DNA of 64,000 bases from Phycisphaerae bacterium (GTDB lineage: Bacteria; Planctomycetota; Phycisphaerae; UBA1845). Made by a program: the position numbers and the translations under genes. This document shows positions 40,734-48,791 of this stretch, piece after piece. The notes under the pieces were generated by a model. That model did no database searches and was not told the origin of the DNA. It saw only the letters and a list, made by a program, of their open reading frames with translations. Position 1 is the stretch's first letter; each line of letters begins with the position of its first letter. Where the stretch lies: the NCBI GenBank assembly GCA_022072505.1, contig JAJVHU010000013.1, positions 186,001 through 250,000 of the forward strand, written 5' to 3'.

Positions 40734-41890
40734 GCAGCCTGACGACTCGCGCGGAATTCGGCGGACAGTTCGTACCGGAACCTCTCGTGGCGCCCTTGAG
40801 GCAGATCGGCGAGGCGTTTGATCGTTATTGCGCGGCCCCGGATTTCGTCGCGGAACTGGACGGCCTTCTCCGCCGCTACGCCGGTCGCCCGACCCCGCTG
40901 TACCTCTCGCGAAGCCTCACCCGGCGCACCGGCCGGCGCATCTACCTGAAACGCGAGGATCTTCTGCATCTCGGCGCACACAAGACGAACAACACCCTCG
41001 GGCAGGGATTGCTGGCGAAAACGATGGGAAAGACCCGGTTGATCGCCGAGACCGGGGCGGGACAGCACGGCGTCGCCACGGCGATGGCCGGCGCGCTTTT
41101 CGGCATCCCCACCGAGGTTTTCATGGGCGCCGTCGACGTCGAGCGACAGGCGATGAACGTCTTCCGGATGAAGTTGATGGGGGCGCGGGTGCATGAGGTG
41201 CGCGGCGGCAGCGCGACGCTCAAGGACGCGATCAACGACGCCCTCCGGGACTGGATCGCGAACGCCTCCGACACGTACTACGTCTTCGGAACCGCCGCCG
41301 GTCCGGAGCCTTTCGCGCGGATCGTGGCGCATTTTCAAGCCGTCATCGGCGAGGAAATCCGGCGGCAGACGCAGGAGGCGGAGGGGCGTCTCCCCGACGC
41401 CGTCGTCGCCTGCGTCGGCGGCGGCAGCAACGCGATCGGCGCGTTTCACGCGTTTCTGGACGAACCGTCGGTCCGGCTCCTCGGCGCCGAAGCGGGAGGA
41501 GACGGCCGACGCCACGGCGCGTCGCTGTCGCGGGGGTCGCCCGGGATCTTTCACGGCATGTACTCCTACTTTCTTCAGGATGACGACGGGCAGATCGCCG
41601 AGGCGCACAGCATCGCGGCCGGTCTGGACTACCCCGGCGTCGGACCGATCCACGCCCGGTTGCACGAGTCCGGTCGCGCGCGGTACGTCCCGGTGCGCGA
41701 TGATGAGGCGCTGTCCGCGTTTCACCTGCTGGCGCGAGAGGAGGGCATCCTGCCGGCGCTGGAATCGGCGCATGCGGTCGCCCTGGCGTTGAACATCGCC
41801 GACGAGTTCCCGCGGAACGCGGTGATCGTGATCAATCTCTCAGGACGGGGCGACAAGGATCTGCACACGGTGCTCGCCGCGAGCGTCTGA
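40730..41890 (+). CDS. trpB: Tryptophan synthase beta chain
   Basis: This PLP enzyme condenses indole with serine. The 386-residue protein opens [11 protein letters not shown], has the PLP lysine at Lys85 in HLGAHKTNN, the loop [12 protein letters not shown], the phosphate-binding glycine cluster VGGGSNAIG and the C-terminal SGRGDKDLH. It is the main TrpB1 type. No trpA follows; the next gene is panD on the other strand. The alpha chain and TrpF must be encoded elsewhere, so the trp cluster is split. Confidence 0.95.
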   Translation: MSSLTTRAEFGGQFVPEPLVAPLRQIGEAFDRYCAAPDFVAELDGLLRRYAGRPTPLYLSRSLTRRTGRRIYLKREDLLHLGAHKTNNTLGQGLLAKTMGKTRLIAETGAGQHGVATAMAGALFGIPTEVFMGAVDVERQAMNVFRMKLMGARVHEVRGGSATLKDAINDALRDWIANASDTYYVFGTAAGPEPFARIVAHFQAVIGEEIRRQTQEAEGRLPDAVVACVGGGSNAIGAFHAFLDEPSVRLLGAEAGGDGRRHGASLSRGSPGIFHGMYSYFLQDDDGQIAEAHSIAAGLDYPGVGPIHARLHESGRARYVPVRDDEALSAFHLLAREEGILPALESAHAVALALNIADEFPRNAVIVINLSGRGDKDLHTVLAASV

Positions 41891-41915
41891 CCGGACCCTC
41901 GATCGAGGCCGCAGT

Positions 41916-42320
41916 TCAGGACGGGTGCGGTGTCGCGGTCGTCTCCGCGTCTTCAAATCCGTATGCGGCGACGATCTGATTGTTCTCGTCCAGCCGCAGC
42001 ACCCGCGGTTCATGCGGCGCGCGGTGAAGCTCCTTCTCATCAAACCACCCGAACGACATGATGATCAGGCGATCGCCGCGCGCCCCGAGCCGCGCCGCCG
42101 CGCCGTTCAGGACGATGCGCCGGGAGCCCGCCGGTTCGCGGATCGCGTAAGTCTCAAACCGGTCACCCGTGTTCATGTTGGCGACGAGAATCTTCTCGTG
42201 ATCGACCAACCCGACCAGGTTCATCAGTTCCGCGTCAATGCCCAAGCTGCCTTCATAAGCCAAGTCGCCGTCGGTTACGCACGCCTGATGTAACTTGCAC
42301 TTCAGCAACTGAATGAACAA
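41916..42320 (-). CDS. panD: Aspartate 1-decarboxylase
   Basis: This pyruvoyl enzyme makes beta-alanine for pantothenate and CoA. The 134-residue precursor has Lys9 and the self-cleavage site Gly24-Ser25 (YEGSLGID), the same numbering as the E. coli enzyme, and NGAAAR near residue 73. GGAGGG lies 11-16 bp before the ATG and a clear promoter is upstream. It is convergent with trpB, 25 bp apart. Confidence 0.94.
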   Translation of the reverse strand: MFIQLLKCKLHQACVTDGDLAYEGSLGIDAELMNLVGLVDHEKILVANMNTGDRFETYAIREPAGSRRIVLNGAAARLGARGDRLIIMSFGWFDEKELHRAPHEPRVLRLDENNQIVAAYGFEDAETTATPHPS

Positions 42321-42356
42321 CGTAATCCCTCCGCGTTCAAGGCGATCAAGCTCCGA

Positions 42357-42384
42357 AGATTAGCTCAAATTCGAGGGAAGTCAA
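42357..42384 (-). promoter_or_regulatory. Promoter of panD
   Basis: On the minus strand TTGACT (42384-42379) and TAATCT (42362-42357) are 16 bp apart, about 37 bp upstream of the start codon. Confidence 0.65.
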
Positions 42385-42608
42385 AGACGCGACGGTGCTG
42401 GGTGCAGCCCGAAGTCAACTTCGAAATTTCGCCCGGCACGACCTGAACCGGGTGGTGAAAGGATGCCTTGGTTTGCCAAGACATCCGCCGTCGTCAGCCC
42501 ATCTGTGTTAGTTTGGGATATTTAGTTAAAACAAGTGCCTGTTCATGACGGATTCCGAATTAAGGGGATTTCACACGGAATTCGTTGAAGATAATTAGGT
42601 TAGACCTG

Positions 42609-42636
42609 TTGCACGGAAGGTTTTATCGGTTATACT
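42609..42636 (+). promoter_or_regulatory. Promoter of the PEP-CTERM-like gene
   Basis: TTGCAC (42609-42614) and TATACT (42631-42636) are 16 bp apart in an AT-rich stretch. The resulting leader of about 220 nt is long. Confidence 0.65.
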
Positions 42637-42860
42637 GGTAGCTGCTTGTACCGCCCCAGAAGCCGGAGGTTCGCCGCGGATGACGATGCCTCCTGCCTTG
42701 GAAAGTCTGATAGGCGGTTAAGGGAAAGATCAGGTTCGCGGGGCTTGAGTGCGCCGGGCAAAGGGAGGCCCGGATGCGGCGTGGTCTCCGCGTAGTGGCC
42801 GGAGAGGGGCGGCTTGGCCCCCGGATGTTGCTTCGAGAGAGGCGAAGGAGAGAGAGGGAT

Positions 42861-43658
42861 ATGATTCGGAAGAAACCTGCAATCGTACTGGGAGGGCTGG
42901 CGGCGGCGTTTTGCCTCGCCGGATCAGCGCAAGCGGGCATCGGCTTCTTCGTGGACGCCAGCACGCTTCAGTTCACGTACACGAAGGGGGCGGGCGGTCC
43001 GGGCAGCGTGGGTCAGATCACGATCACCAACATCGTGAGTTCCAACCTGGTGCTTCAGAAGCTGGATCTGGGCGCGAACGGCGAGATTGGCGGCGGAGAC
43101 GACACGCTCGTTGACCTCGCGGAGATCGGCGACTCGTCGCAGTTCAGCGTGTCGTTCGTCGCGGACGTATTCAAGAACGGCGCGAACGATTACTCGATCG
43201 TTGGTTCGCTGGGCATCGGCGACGTCAACTCACCTCCGGACGTCATCGTCGGCAATTTCTTGAGCAACAGCCTTTCGCTGGGCGGCGGGTTCTTCTCCTT
43301 CGAGGGCGGCCTGTCCAATTCGAACGGCATCCTTCAGCCGGACGGCAGCGACACGTGGGTCTTCACCGGTCTTGCCGATGACACGCCCGACTTCATCAAC
43401 GGAGTCTTCGGCGGCGATGACGGCGTGGACGGAACCGTCAGCCTGGACAGCGCCCGCGGGTCGTACCGCTCGGGCAATCTGCTGGACTTCCAGTTCGTCG
43501 GGAAGTCTCCGAACCTGGATGCGTTCTTCAACGCCGACAGGCAGGGCAGCAACGGCGCGGACATGAAGATCACGATCGTCCCCGTTCCGGCGGGCGTCGC
43601 GCTCGGCATGATCGGTTTGTCGGCCGCGTGGGCGCTGCGTCGCCGCTTCGGACTGTAA
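42861..43658 (+). CDS. Exported protein with PEP-CTERM-like sorting tail
   Basis: The 265-residue protein has a signal peptide (residues 1-26, ending GSAQAG), a beta-rich body with Gly/Asn/Asp-rich stretches, and a C-terminus of the form VPVPAG, then a hydrophobic segment, then RRRFGL. This is the tripartite architecture of PEP-CTERM/exosortase signals, here with VPVPA instead of VPEP. Such proteins are processed at the envelope and often form extracellular material. GGAGAGAGAGGGAT precedes the ATG. No exosortase is in the window. Confidence 0.8.
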   Translation: MIRKKPAIVLGGLAAAFCLAGSAQAGIGFFVDASTLQFTYTKGAGGPGSVGQITITNIVSSNLVLQKLDLGANGEIGGGDDTLVDLAEIGDSSQFSVSFVADVFKNGANDYSIVGSLGIGDVNSPPDVIVGNFLSNSLSLGGGFFSFEGGLSNSNGILQPDGSDTWVFTGLADDTPDFINGVFGGDDGVDGTVSLDSARGSYRSGNLLDFQFVGKSPNLDAFFNADRQGSNGADMKITIVPVPAGVALGMIGLSAAWALRRRFGL

Positions 43659-43694
43659 ACGCCGCACGCCCCGCGAAGTCTCTGAATGAATCCG

Positions 43695-43734
43695 GGGTCC
43701 GCGCTGGTCAGCAGCGCGGACCCTTCTGCTTTCG
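43695..43734 (+). terminator. Intrinsic terminator of the PEP-CTERM-like gene
   Basis: GGGTCCGCGCTG (43695-43706) pairs with CAGCGCGGACCC (43712-43723), a perfect 12-bp stem with loop GTCAG, followed by TTCTGCTTTCG. Confidence 0.85.
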
Positions 43735-43849
43735 TTCATCCCCGGCGAACCCTTCGGGGACGGGCGGCACAGCTTGTCTCCGTCTCGCGGGCGCAGATGG
43801 CGCCGTCGCCCTGAACATCCGGCCTGACCGCACAGACCGTCACTTCTCG

Positions 43850-43878
43850 TTGACGATGCCGCGCGGCGCCGCTAAAGT
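43850..43878 (+). promoter_or_regulatory. Promoter of tpx
   Basis: TTGACG (43850-43855) and TAAAGT (43873-43878) are 17 bp apart, about 130 bp before the tpx start. No OxyR-like site is recognised. Confidence 0.55.
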
Positions 43879-44008
43879 CCGCCTCCCGTCGCTCGCAGGA
43901 CTGCAAAGCGTTGTTCGGCGGCGGAGGAATCAACTTGGCCGCGGGAAAACATCGCCGCAGGGCTTTCGGCTCTGTCGAAGCCGGGGATGATTGAAGGAGC
44001 ACAGGATC

Positions 44009-44518
44009 ATGCCGAGAACATGCACATTGAAGGGCAAACCGCTGGATCTCACCGGCCCGCAACTTAAGGTCGGCGACAAGGCCCCGGATGCGTCGCTGAA
44101 GAAATCCCTCGTGGACTCGGTGCGGATCAGTGAGACGCACGGTCGTCCGCGCATTTTCAGCGTCGTGCCCTCGCTGGACACGCCGGTTTGCGCGCTGCAG
44201 ACGAAGCGGTTCAACGAGGAGGCTGCGAAGCTGCCCGGCGTCGGGTTTTACACGGTCAGCGTGGACCTCCCGACGGCGCAAGCCCGCTTCTGCGGCGATG
44301 AAGGCATTGACCGGGAGCGCCTCATCGTGCTCAGCGACCACTACGACTGCTCGTTCGGCAGCGCTTACGGAACCCTGATCCCGAGTCTGCGCATCAACTC
44401 GCGGGCGGCGTTTGTTCTCGATGCCCAGGGCGTGCTGCGTTACGTCGAGTACGTTCCGGAGGTTGCCGAACACCCGAATTACGACGCGGTGCTCGCCTGC
44501 GCGCGGGGATTAAGCTGA
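44009..44518 (+). CDS. tpx: Thiol peroxidase (Tpx, atypical 2-Cys peroxiredoxin)
   Basis: The enzyme reduces peroxides using thioredoxin. The 169-residue protein has peroxidatic Cys61 with Thr58 in PSLDTPVCALQ and resolving Cys95 in ARFCGDEG, the Tpx spacing. The start at 44009 has AAGGAG about 10 bp upstream; the frame extends six codons further to a TTG. It is a single gene between two intergenic regions. Confidence 0.92.
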   Translation: MPRTCTLKGKPLDLTGPQLKVGDKAPDASLKKSLVDSVRISETHGRPRIFSVVPSLDTPVCALQTKRFNEEAAKLPGVGFYTVSVDLPTAQARFCGDEGIDRERLIVLSDHYDCSFGSAYGTLIPSLRINSRAAFVLDAQGVLRYVEYVPEVAEHPNYDAVLACARGLS

Positions 44519-44781
44519 CGACCGGCGCCTCGACACCCGGATGGCCGGTCATTCCCGGACCGCGGAACTCCGCTTCATACCGCGAGGAGCGTGAGGCTCT
44601 GCTTCGCGCGTTGCGGACCGGAGGTCCGCGGTTCGTGTTTCCCGCTACGAACCCGCTGTTTATGACGCTATGTAGAACCGCGGAAAGAATGACCTGTGCG
44701 CTGCGACGCGGGTCCGCTCCGTGCGACGGCGTCGCGCGGGCTGAAGCCACGCGGCTCGGGTAAGCGGTTCTACGGTTCTCC
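44519..44781. other. Intergenic region with a degraded composite of REP and flanking motifs
   Basis: It contains GTAGAACCGCGG (44670 area), GAATGACC, a REP arm at 44734-44757 and GGTTCTACGG (44765). The same motifs make up the 211-bp unit at 53 kb, so this is probably a diverged single copy. A GGACCGGAGGTCCGCGG dyad lies near 44612. Confidence 0.6.
44734..44757 (+). repeat. REP-like arm outside valS
   Basis: GCGCGGGCTGAAGCCACGCG followed by GCTC is the downstream REP arm found in valS, with one substitution shared with the 53-kb tandem copies (CCACGCG for CCGCGCG). Confidence 0.8.
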
Positions 44782-45738
44782 TTAGCTTCCGGGCAGCGTG
44801 ATCACCTGTCCTGGTCGGAGGTTCTTCGGCTCGCCGTCCACAAGGGCGGTGTTCAGGGCGAGAAGCTCCTTCCACCGCGAGGCGCTGCCCAGCTCTTTCT
44901 TGGCGATCCCGTAAAAGGTCTCGCCGGGTTTCACGGTGTACGTCCGTCCGGGTTTGCCCGTCGAAGGCTTGCCGGACGTTGGGTCCGTTTTGCCGGCGGA
45001 ACCGGCCGGCGACGGCGTGGAAGCGCGGCTTCGCTCGGCGGCTGAGCGGCTGTCGCTCCGCGGCGCCAGCGTCGAGACCGCGACGGCGTCGGACGGCAGC
45101 GCCGGGATGCGGATGCGAACGCCGCTGCGCAGCGGACCGGCCGGGTCGAGGATGTCGGCGTTCGCGTTCCGGAGGAAGTCGGCGTGCTTTTCATCGCCGT
45201 AATGAATCCGCGCGATGCGGGCGTAACTGTCGCCGGGCTGCGTCTGATAGTAATCCGTGGCGGTCGCCGTCGCCGATCCCGCGTCGGGAGCGGCCCCCGA
45301 ACCCGGCGTCCCGGATTTCGGCTCACCCGGCGGACCCGCGTCTTCTCCCGCCGGCGCGCCGGAACCGGCGGGGTCCGATGCATCCGTCAAGCGAAGGTCG
45401 CGCAAGCTGGGACCGTCCTCCGTGCGGCTCGATCCTTCGGCCGGCGCCGTATCCGAGCGCCCGGGCAGAAGCACTTCCTCTTTCGCGACGGCCTCGCGAT
45501 CCGCGACCCGCGGAGCGGCCGGCGTCTCAGAGGGCGCTGCGGTTTCGGATTTCGGCGCCGGCGGCTGGGGGGGTTGTTCGGGTTTGCTGGTTCCCGAGGC
45601 AAGCTTCGCCGCCGCATCGCCGGCGCGATCGATCTTCACGTCGCCGTCCTGCGCGGTCCGCCCGAACTTCATGTACGCCGCAGCCGCCAGAACAACGACG
45701 AACGCCAGAATTCCTCCGAACCTCAGTTCCTTGCTCAT
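44782..45738 (-). CDS. LysM-domain protein, membrane-anchored
   Basis: The 318-residue protein has one N-terminal membrane segment (residues 7-22), a long Pro/Ala/Ser/Glu-rich linker (about 30-160) and two LysM modules. The first is YYQTQPGDSYARIARIHYGDEKHADFLRNAN from about residue 165; the second starts YTVKPGETFYGIAKKELG near residue 270 and ends LRPGQVITLPGS. LysM modules bind peptidoglycan or other GlcNAc polymers. It probably sits in the periplasm attached to the inner membrane and bridges to the wall. The DUF4340 gene lies upstream in the same direction with a 260-bp gap. Confidence 0.85.
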   Translation of the reverse strand: MSKELRFGGILAFVVVLAAAAYMKFGRTAQDGDVKIDRAGDAAAKLASGTSKPEQPPQPPAPKSETAAPSETPAAPRVADREAVAKEEVLLPGRSDTAPAEGSSRTEDGPSLRDLRLTDASDPAGSGAPAGEDAGPPGEPKSGTPGSGAAPDAGSATATATDYYQTQPGDSYARIARIHYGDEKHADFLRNANADILDPAGPLRSGVRIRIPALPSDAVAVSTLAPRSDSRSAAERSRASTPSPAGSAGKTDPTSGKPSTGKPGRTYTVKPGETFYGIAKKELGSASRWKELLALNTALVDGEPKNLRPGQVITLPGS

Positions 45739-45770
45739 CGGTCATCCTTTCCGTGAGAACGGTTGTGCAT

Positions 45771-45789
45771 CCCGCCCGCAGCGGGCGGG
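45771..45789. repeat. Perfect GC-rich inverted repeat
   Basis: CCCGCCCGC and GCGGGCGGG flank a single A, 33 bp upstream of the LysM gene start. There is no U tract; it may lie in that gene's leader. Confidence 0.6.
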
Positions 45790-45997
45790 CGAAAATCCTG
45801 CGGAATCGACGTTCGCAAAGCCTTGCCGCGGACGTGAGAGGAACGCGCCTTTCCCTGGACGCTCATCGTAGCTTCGCCGCCGCCTGCGTCAAGAAAAATC
45901 CGGCGAACAAACCACGTCGCGCGCACGCCGCGCCGCCGGAAACGCCGGCGCGCCGCGGTTGCGGGCACGAAGAAGCCCGAGCGGGATCGGACGACGG

Positions 45998-48541
45998 CTA
46001 CTTCGCTTCGATCGCGTCGAGCCGCACCTCGAACCGCGCGATCTCCTCGCTGGTGAGCAGAAAGACGCCGCCGTCGCCGCGCGAGGCGTAACGCCGCTTT
46101 GACGCATCCTTCGGACAGGGTTCCCCCGAAACGGACAAGGTGAGCTTCCTCCCGTCGTCCAGCGTCACTTCCGCCCCGACGGAAGGATCGGCAAGTCCAA
46201 AGTCGCCGGCTTCCGCTCCGGTGTATCTGACGTAGCGGGCCGTCCGCAGGTCTGAGAGGTTGACCAGCAGCGTCGTGACGGCCTTTTGATCCAGCGCCAA
46301 GTCCGGCTCGGCGGTCAGCACCCACTGTCCTTCACGCTTCGTGAAGGCGTGCGTCTGTCCTCCGCCGCGGATCGAGAACGCCGCCGCCTCGCTGTCCGTG
46401 AAAGACAGCACGCGGTCGTCGCGGTACTCCTCGGTGAAGCGGTCGAACAACTCCTTGCTGATTTCGTACACACCCGGCGCGTCCGCGCGCTTCAGGTAAT
46501 ACGATCCGCCGGCGGTTCCCGCCTGAAACTCCACCGTGCTCCGCGCTTCCGCCGATGCCTTCGCGGCCTCGGCGGACCCGCCGGCTTCCTGCCCGACGAC
46601 CGCGTTTTCGCCCTCTTGCACCCAGGCGCCGCGCGGACCGCCCTGCGACGGAGCGGGATCGGTGGTTTGCGCTTCCGGGTCTGTGTCCGTCGCCCGATCC
46701 TTTTTCTTCCGGTCTTCCGGGACGGCGGCCTCTTCCGGCGCCGCCTCTTCCAGGTAGGTCAGGCGCAACGTCGCCGCCGGGTCGGCCAGACCGTATTTCG
46801 CCAGATCGCCGCCCTCTCCGGCGAAGCGCAGCCCGCGCACGTTGCGCAACGCCGCGACCAGCTTGTCCGCCCGCTCCTTTGACGCCGCCGCCTCCACCGG
46901 TTCGACCAGCGTCCACAACCCGTTGCGCGGCTCCAACGCGATCTGAACGCGCCCGTCGTCCACCGGGTTCTCGTAGGCAAGGTCGATCCGCTCGATCGAC
47001 CCTCCGCCGAGCGAGAACACCTCTCGGCTGCGGTAATCCATCTCGGGCCGGCGAAGCAGCTTGAGATCCTCGGTGCGGACCTTGGCGATCGACGTGGATT
47101 CCCCCCGGCGGACGTAATAAAGGCGCTTCAGCTCTCCGTCCGACGGACCTCCGATCCGGAAGCGCTCCGGCTCATCCTGCCCCGGAACGGTCAGCGTCAG
47201 ATCGACGCTCGGCGCGTCCAGTCCGAAGGCGGCCTCCTCTCCGGGCGACATCGGCACGAAGGTCCGGGCATTCAGACCTCCGACGGCTTTCAGCAACTCC
47301 TTCACGGCGTCCGCATCCGCCGCCTGACCGCTTTCGGCGAAGACCCAGCCCCCGTCCTTTTCGATCAGGTCGCAGGTCCGCCCGCCGGTGGTGATCCGGA
47401 CTCGGTTGGCGCGCGCCACCGGCGCGGTGGTCAGGCGCAGATCGCGCCACTTCGACTCGATCGGTTTGAGTTTGTCCGTCGTCGTCTTCGGCAGCGTGCC
47501 GACCGCCGGTTCATCGCCGACGCGGGCATAAAGGCTCGTGTCCTCCCCCAGCGGCGACATCTTCGACAGGTGCAACGTATGCACGAACGTCTCGACGACC
47601 GTCTCTTCCTCCGGCGTCGCGTCGCCGGCATTGTCGTTCTCGCTCTCCTTCGCCGCATCGTCCGGTGACGGCGTTTTCGGCCGCGTCGTCTTCTTCTCCA
47701 CGGTGACCGTCAGCGACAGCGCCGGGTGGTCCAGCCCGTAAACGGGGAGCGTCGCCGGGTCCGAGTCCTTCCACTTCGACATCCGCGTGTTGGCGAACGT
47801 CGTCACCGCCGTCTCGACCTCCGCCGTGGCCTTTCCGGAGAACGGCGCCTCGAACACCCACCCGTCGCCCTCGCGCGCCAGGAGAAAGGTCACCGGCGCG
47901 CCGCCCTCGCCCGTCTGATCGACGATCTCGAGGCGTACCGCGTCCGCCGCCGCGAAGTCAAAGAGCTTCGGATCGCGGTATTCGAGGATCGAATCCTTGA
48001 AGACGTTCATCAGGTCGGCCTTGGCGACGACGACGTCCTTTCCCCCGGCGAGGCGGGCGTAGGTCTGCCCTCGCGCCGGGCTTTTGCCGATCTCGACGGT
48101 CAGCGTTTTTCCCTTGTCGTCGGTGAGCGTGACGCGCGCCTCGGGGTCGGCAAGCCCCGTCTCCGCGTCGCTGACGCCGACGCCGCCGGCGTAAGCGATC
48201 TCGTACGTCATCTCGAGCATGCGCCGGTGGATCGAGTCCACCTGCCAGCCGGACGCCCGCCCCTTCATCGGCGCGGTCATGTCCCAGAGGTCTTTGTCGC
48301 CTTCGCGGCGCCTCTCGAAAACCCACTCCTCCGACTGCCGGCGCAACTTGCACGCCACCTTGACGGGCGCCCCGAACGATCCCTCCTCGATGAGGTTCCG
48401 CTCAACCGGGTTGTCCGCCTCGGTTTTGGTTTCCGCGAGCCGCGCCTCCCGGATCGCCTTCGGATCCGGCTTGTAAATCAGGTACGTGACGCCGCAGGCC
48501 AGCAGCGCGATCAGCAGTATCAGGGTCGTCTTGAAGTTCAT
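45998..48541 (-). CDS. DUF4340-domain membrane-anchored protein of a Gld-type ABC system
   Basis: The 847-residue protein starts at the ATG at 48541, directly followed by one membrane segment (TTLILLIALLACGVTYLIY). The rest is a chain of repeated alpha/beta units in which a WVFE or WVLT strand alternates with YGLDHPALSLTV-like strands (at least five units), as in DUF4340 proteins. Such proteins are encoded with the GldG-like subunit of ABC-2 exporters and are thought to act in the periplasm. The three ABC genes lie just upstream in order. The Glu/Asp/Lys-rich inserts are low complexity. Confidence 0.85.
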   Translation of the reverse strand: MNFKTTLILLIALLACGVTYLIYKPDPKAIREARLAETKTEADNPVERNLIEEGSFGAPVKVACKLRRQSEEWVFERRREGDKDLWDMTAPMKGRASGWQVDSIHRRMLEMTYEIAYAGGVGVSDAETGLADPEARVTLTDDKGKTLTVEIGKSPARGQTYARLAGGKDVVVAKADLMNVFKDSILEYRDPKLFDFAAADAVRLEIVDQTGEGGAPVTFLLAREGDGWVFEAPFSGKATAEVETAVTTFANTRMSKWKDSDPATLPVYGLDHPALSLTVTVEKKTTRPKTPSPDDAAKESENDNAGDATPEEETVVETFVHTLHLSKMSPLGEDTSLYARVGDEPAVGTLPKTTTDKLKPIESKWRDLRLTTAPVARANRVRITTGGRTCDLIEKDGGWVFAESGQAADADAVKELLKAVGGLNARTFVPMSPGEEAAFGLDAPSVDLTLTVPGQDEPERFRIGGPSDGELKRLYYVRRGESTSIAKVRTEDLKLLRRPEMDYRSREVFSLGGGSIERIDLAYENPVDDGRVQIALEPRNGLWTLVEPVEAAASKERADKLVAALRNVRGLRFAGEGGDLAKYGLADPAATLRLTYLEEAAPEEAAVPEDRKKKDRATDTDPEAQTTDPAPSQGGPRGAWVQEGENAVVGQEAGGSAEAAKASAEARSTVEFQAGTAGGSYYLKRADAPGVYEISKELFDRFTEEYRDDRVLSFTDSEAAAFSIRGGGQTHAFTKREGQWVLTAEPDLALDQKAVTTLLVNLSDLRTARYVRYTGAEAGDFGLADPSVGAEVTLDDGRKLTLSVSGEPCPKDASKRRYASRGDGGVFLLTSEEIARFEVRLDAIEAK

Positions 48542-48791
48542 CGCAAGGTTCCCGATCCCAGAAAGATTCACAATGCGGTTTCAAACCCGAGCCCGTCGCG
48601 GGTTCAAATCCGAGCTGCGCCCGTGAGGAAGCGCTCTGACTCTCAGAGGCGTCTTCCGTTTTGAAACAAACTCAAGCCTTGTTGCCGCATCGCGGCGTCG
48701 CACCCTCGGTCTCGCTCGGCTCGGAACCGCGCCCCCGCGGACCGGCGGGACGTTCGTCGAAGGATCCTCCCCGCCGCGGTCACGCCGGGGG
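48542..48791. other. Gap inside the Gld-type operon carrying element B
   Basis: The 250 bp between the GldG-like and DUF4340 genes contain element B (48605-48640) and a second related block, GCGGTTTCAAACCCGAG (48571 area). No gene is seen. Confidence 0.6.
48605..48640 (+). repeat. Element B dispersed repeat, copy 3 (diverged)
   Basis: CAAATCCGAGCTGCGCCCG then TGAGGAAGCGCTC matches the 5' half of element B with several substitutions. Confidence 0.7.

Larger units (their letters stand above)
42321..42860. other. Divergent intergenic region between panD and the exported protein gene
   Basis: The region holds the panD promoter (42357-42384) and a rightward promoter (42609-42636). The stretch 42490-42640 is notably AT-rich (GGGATATTTAGTTAAAAC and similar) and could carry regulator sites; no repeat or open frame of merit is present. 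The last 220 bp are a long 5' leader. Confidence 0.6.

Noticed and set aside
48570-48640. tRNA-like segment (GGGTTCAAATCC resembles a T arm)
   Set aside because: No acceptor, D or anticodon arm can be formed around it; it is part of element B and its flank.
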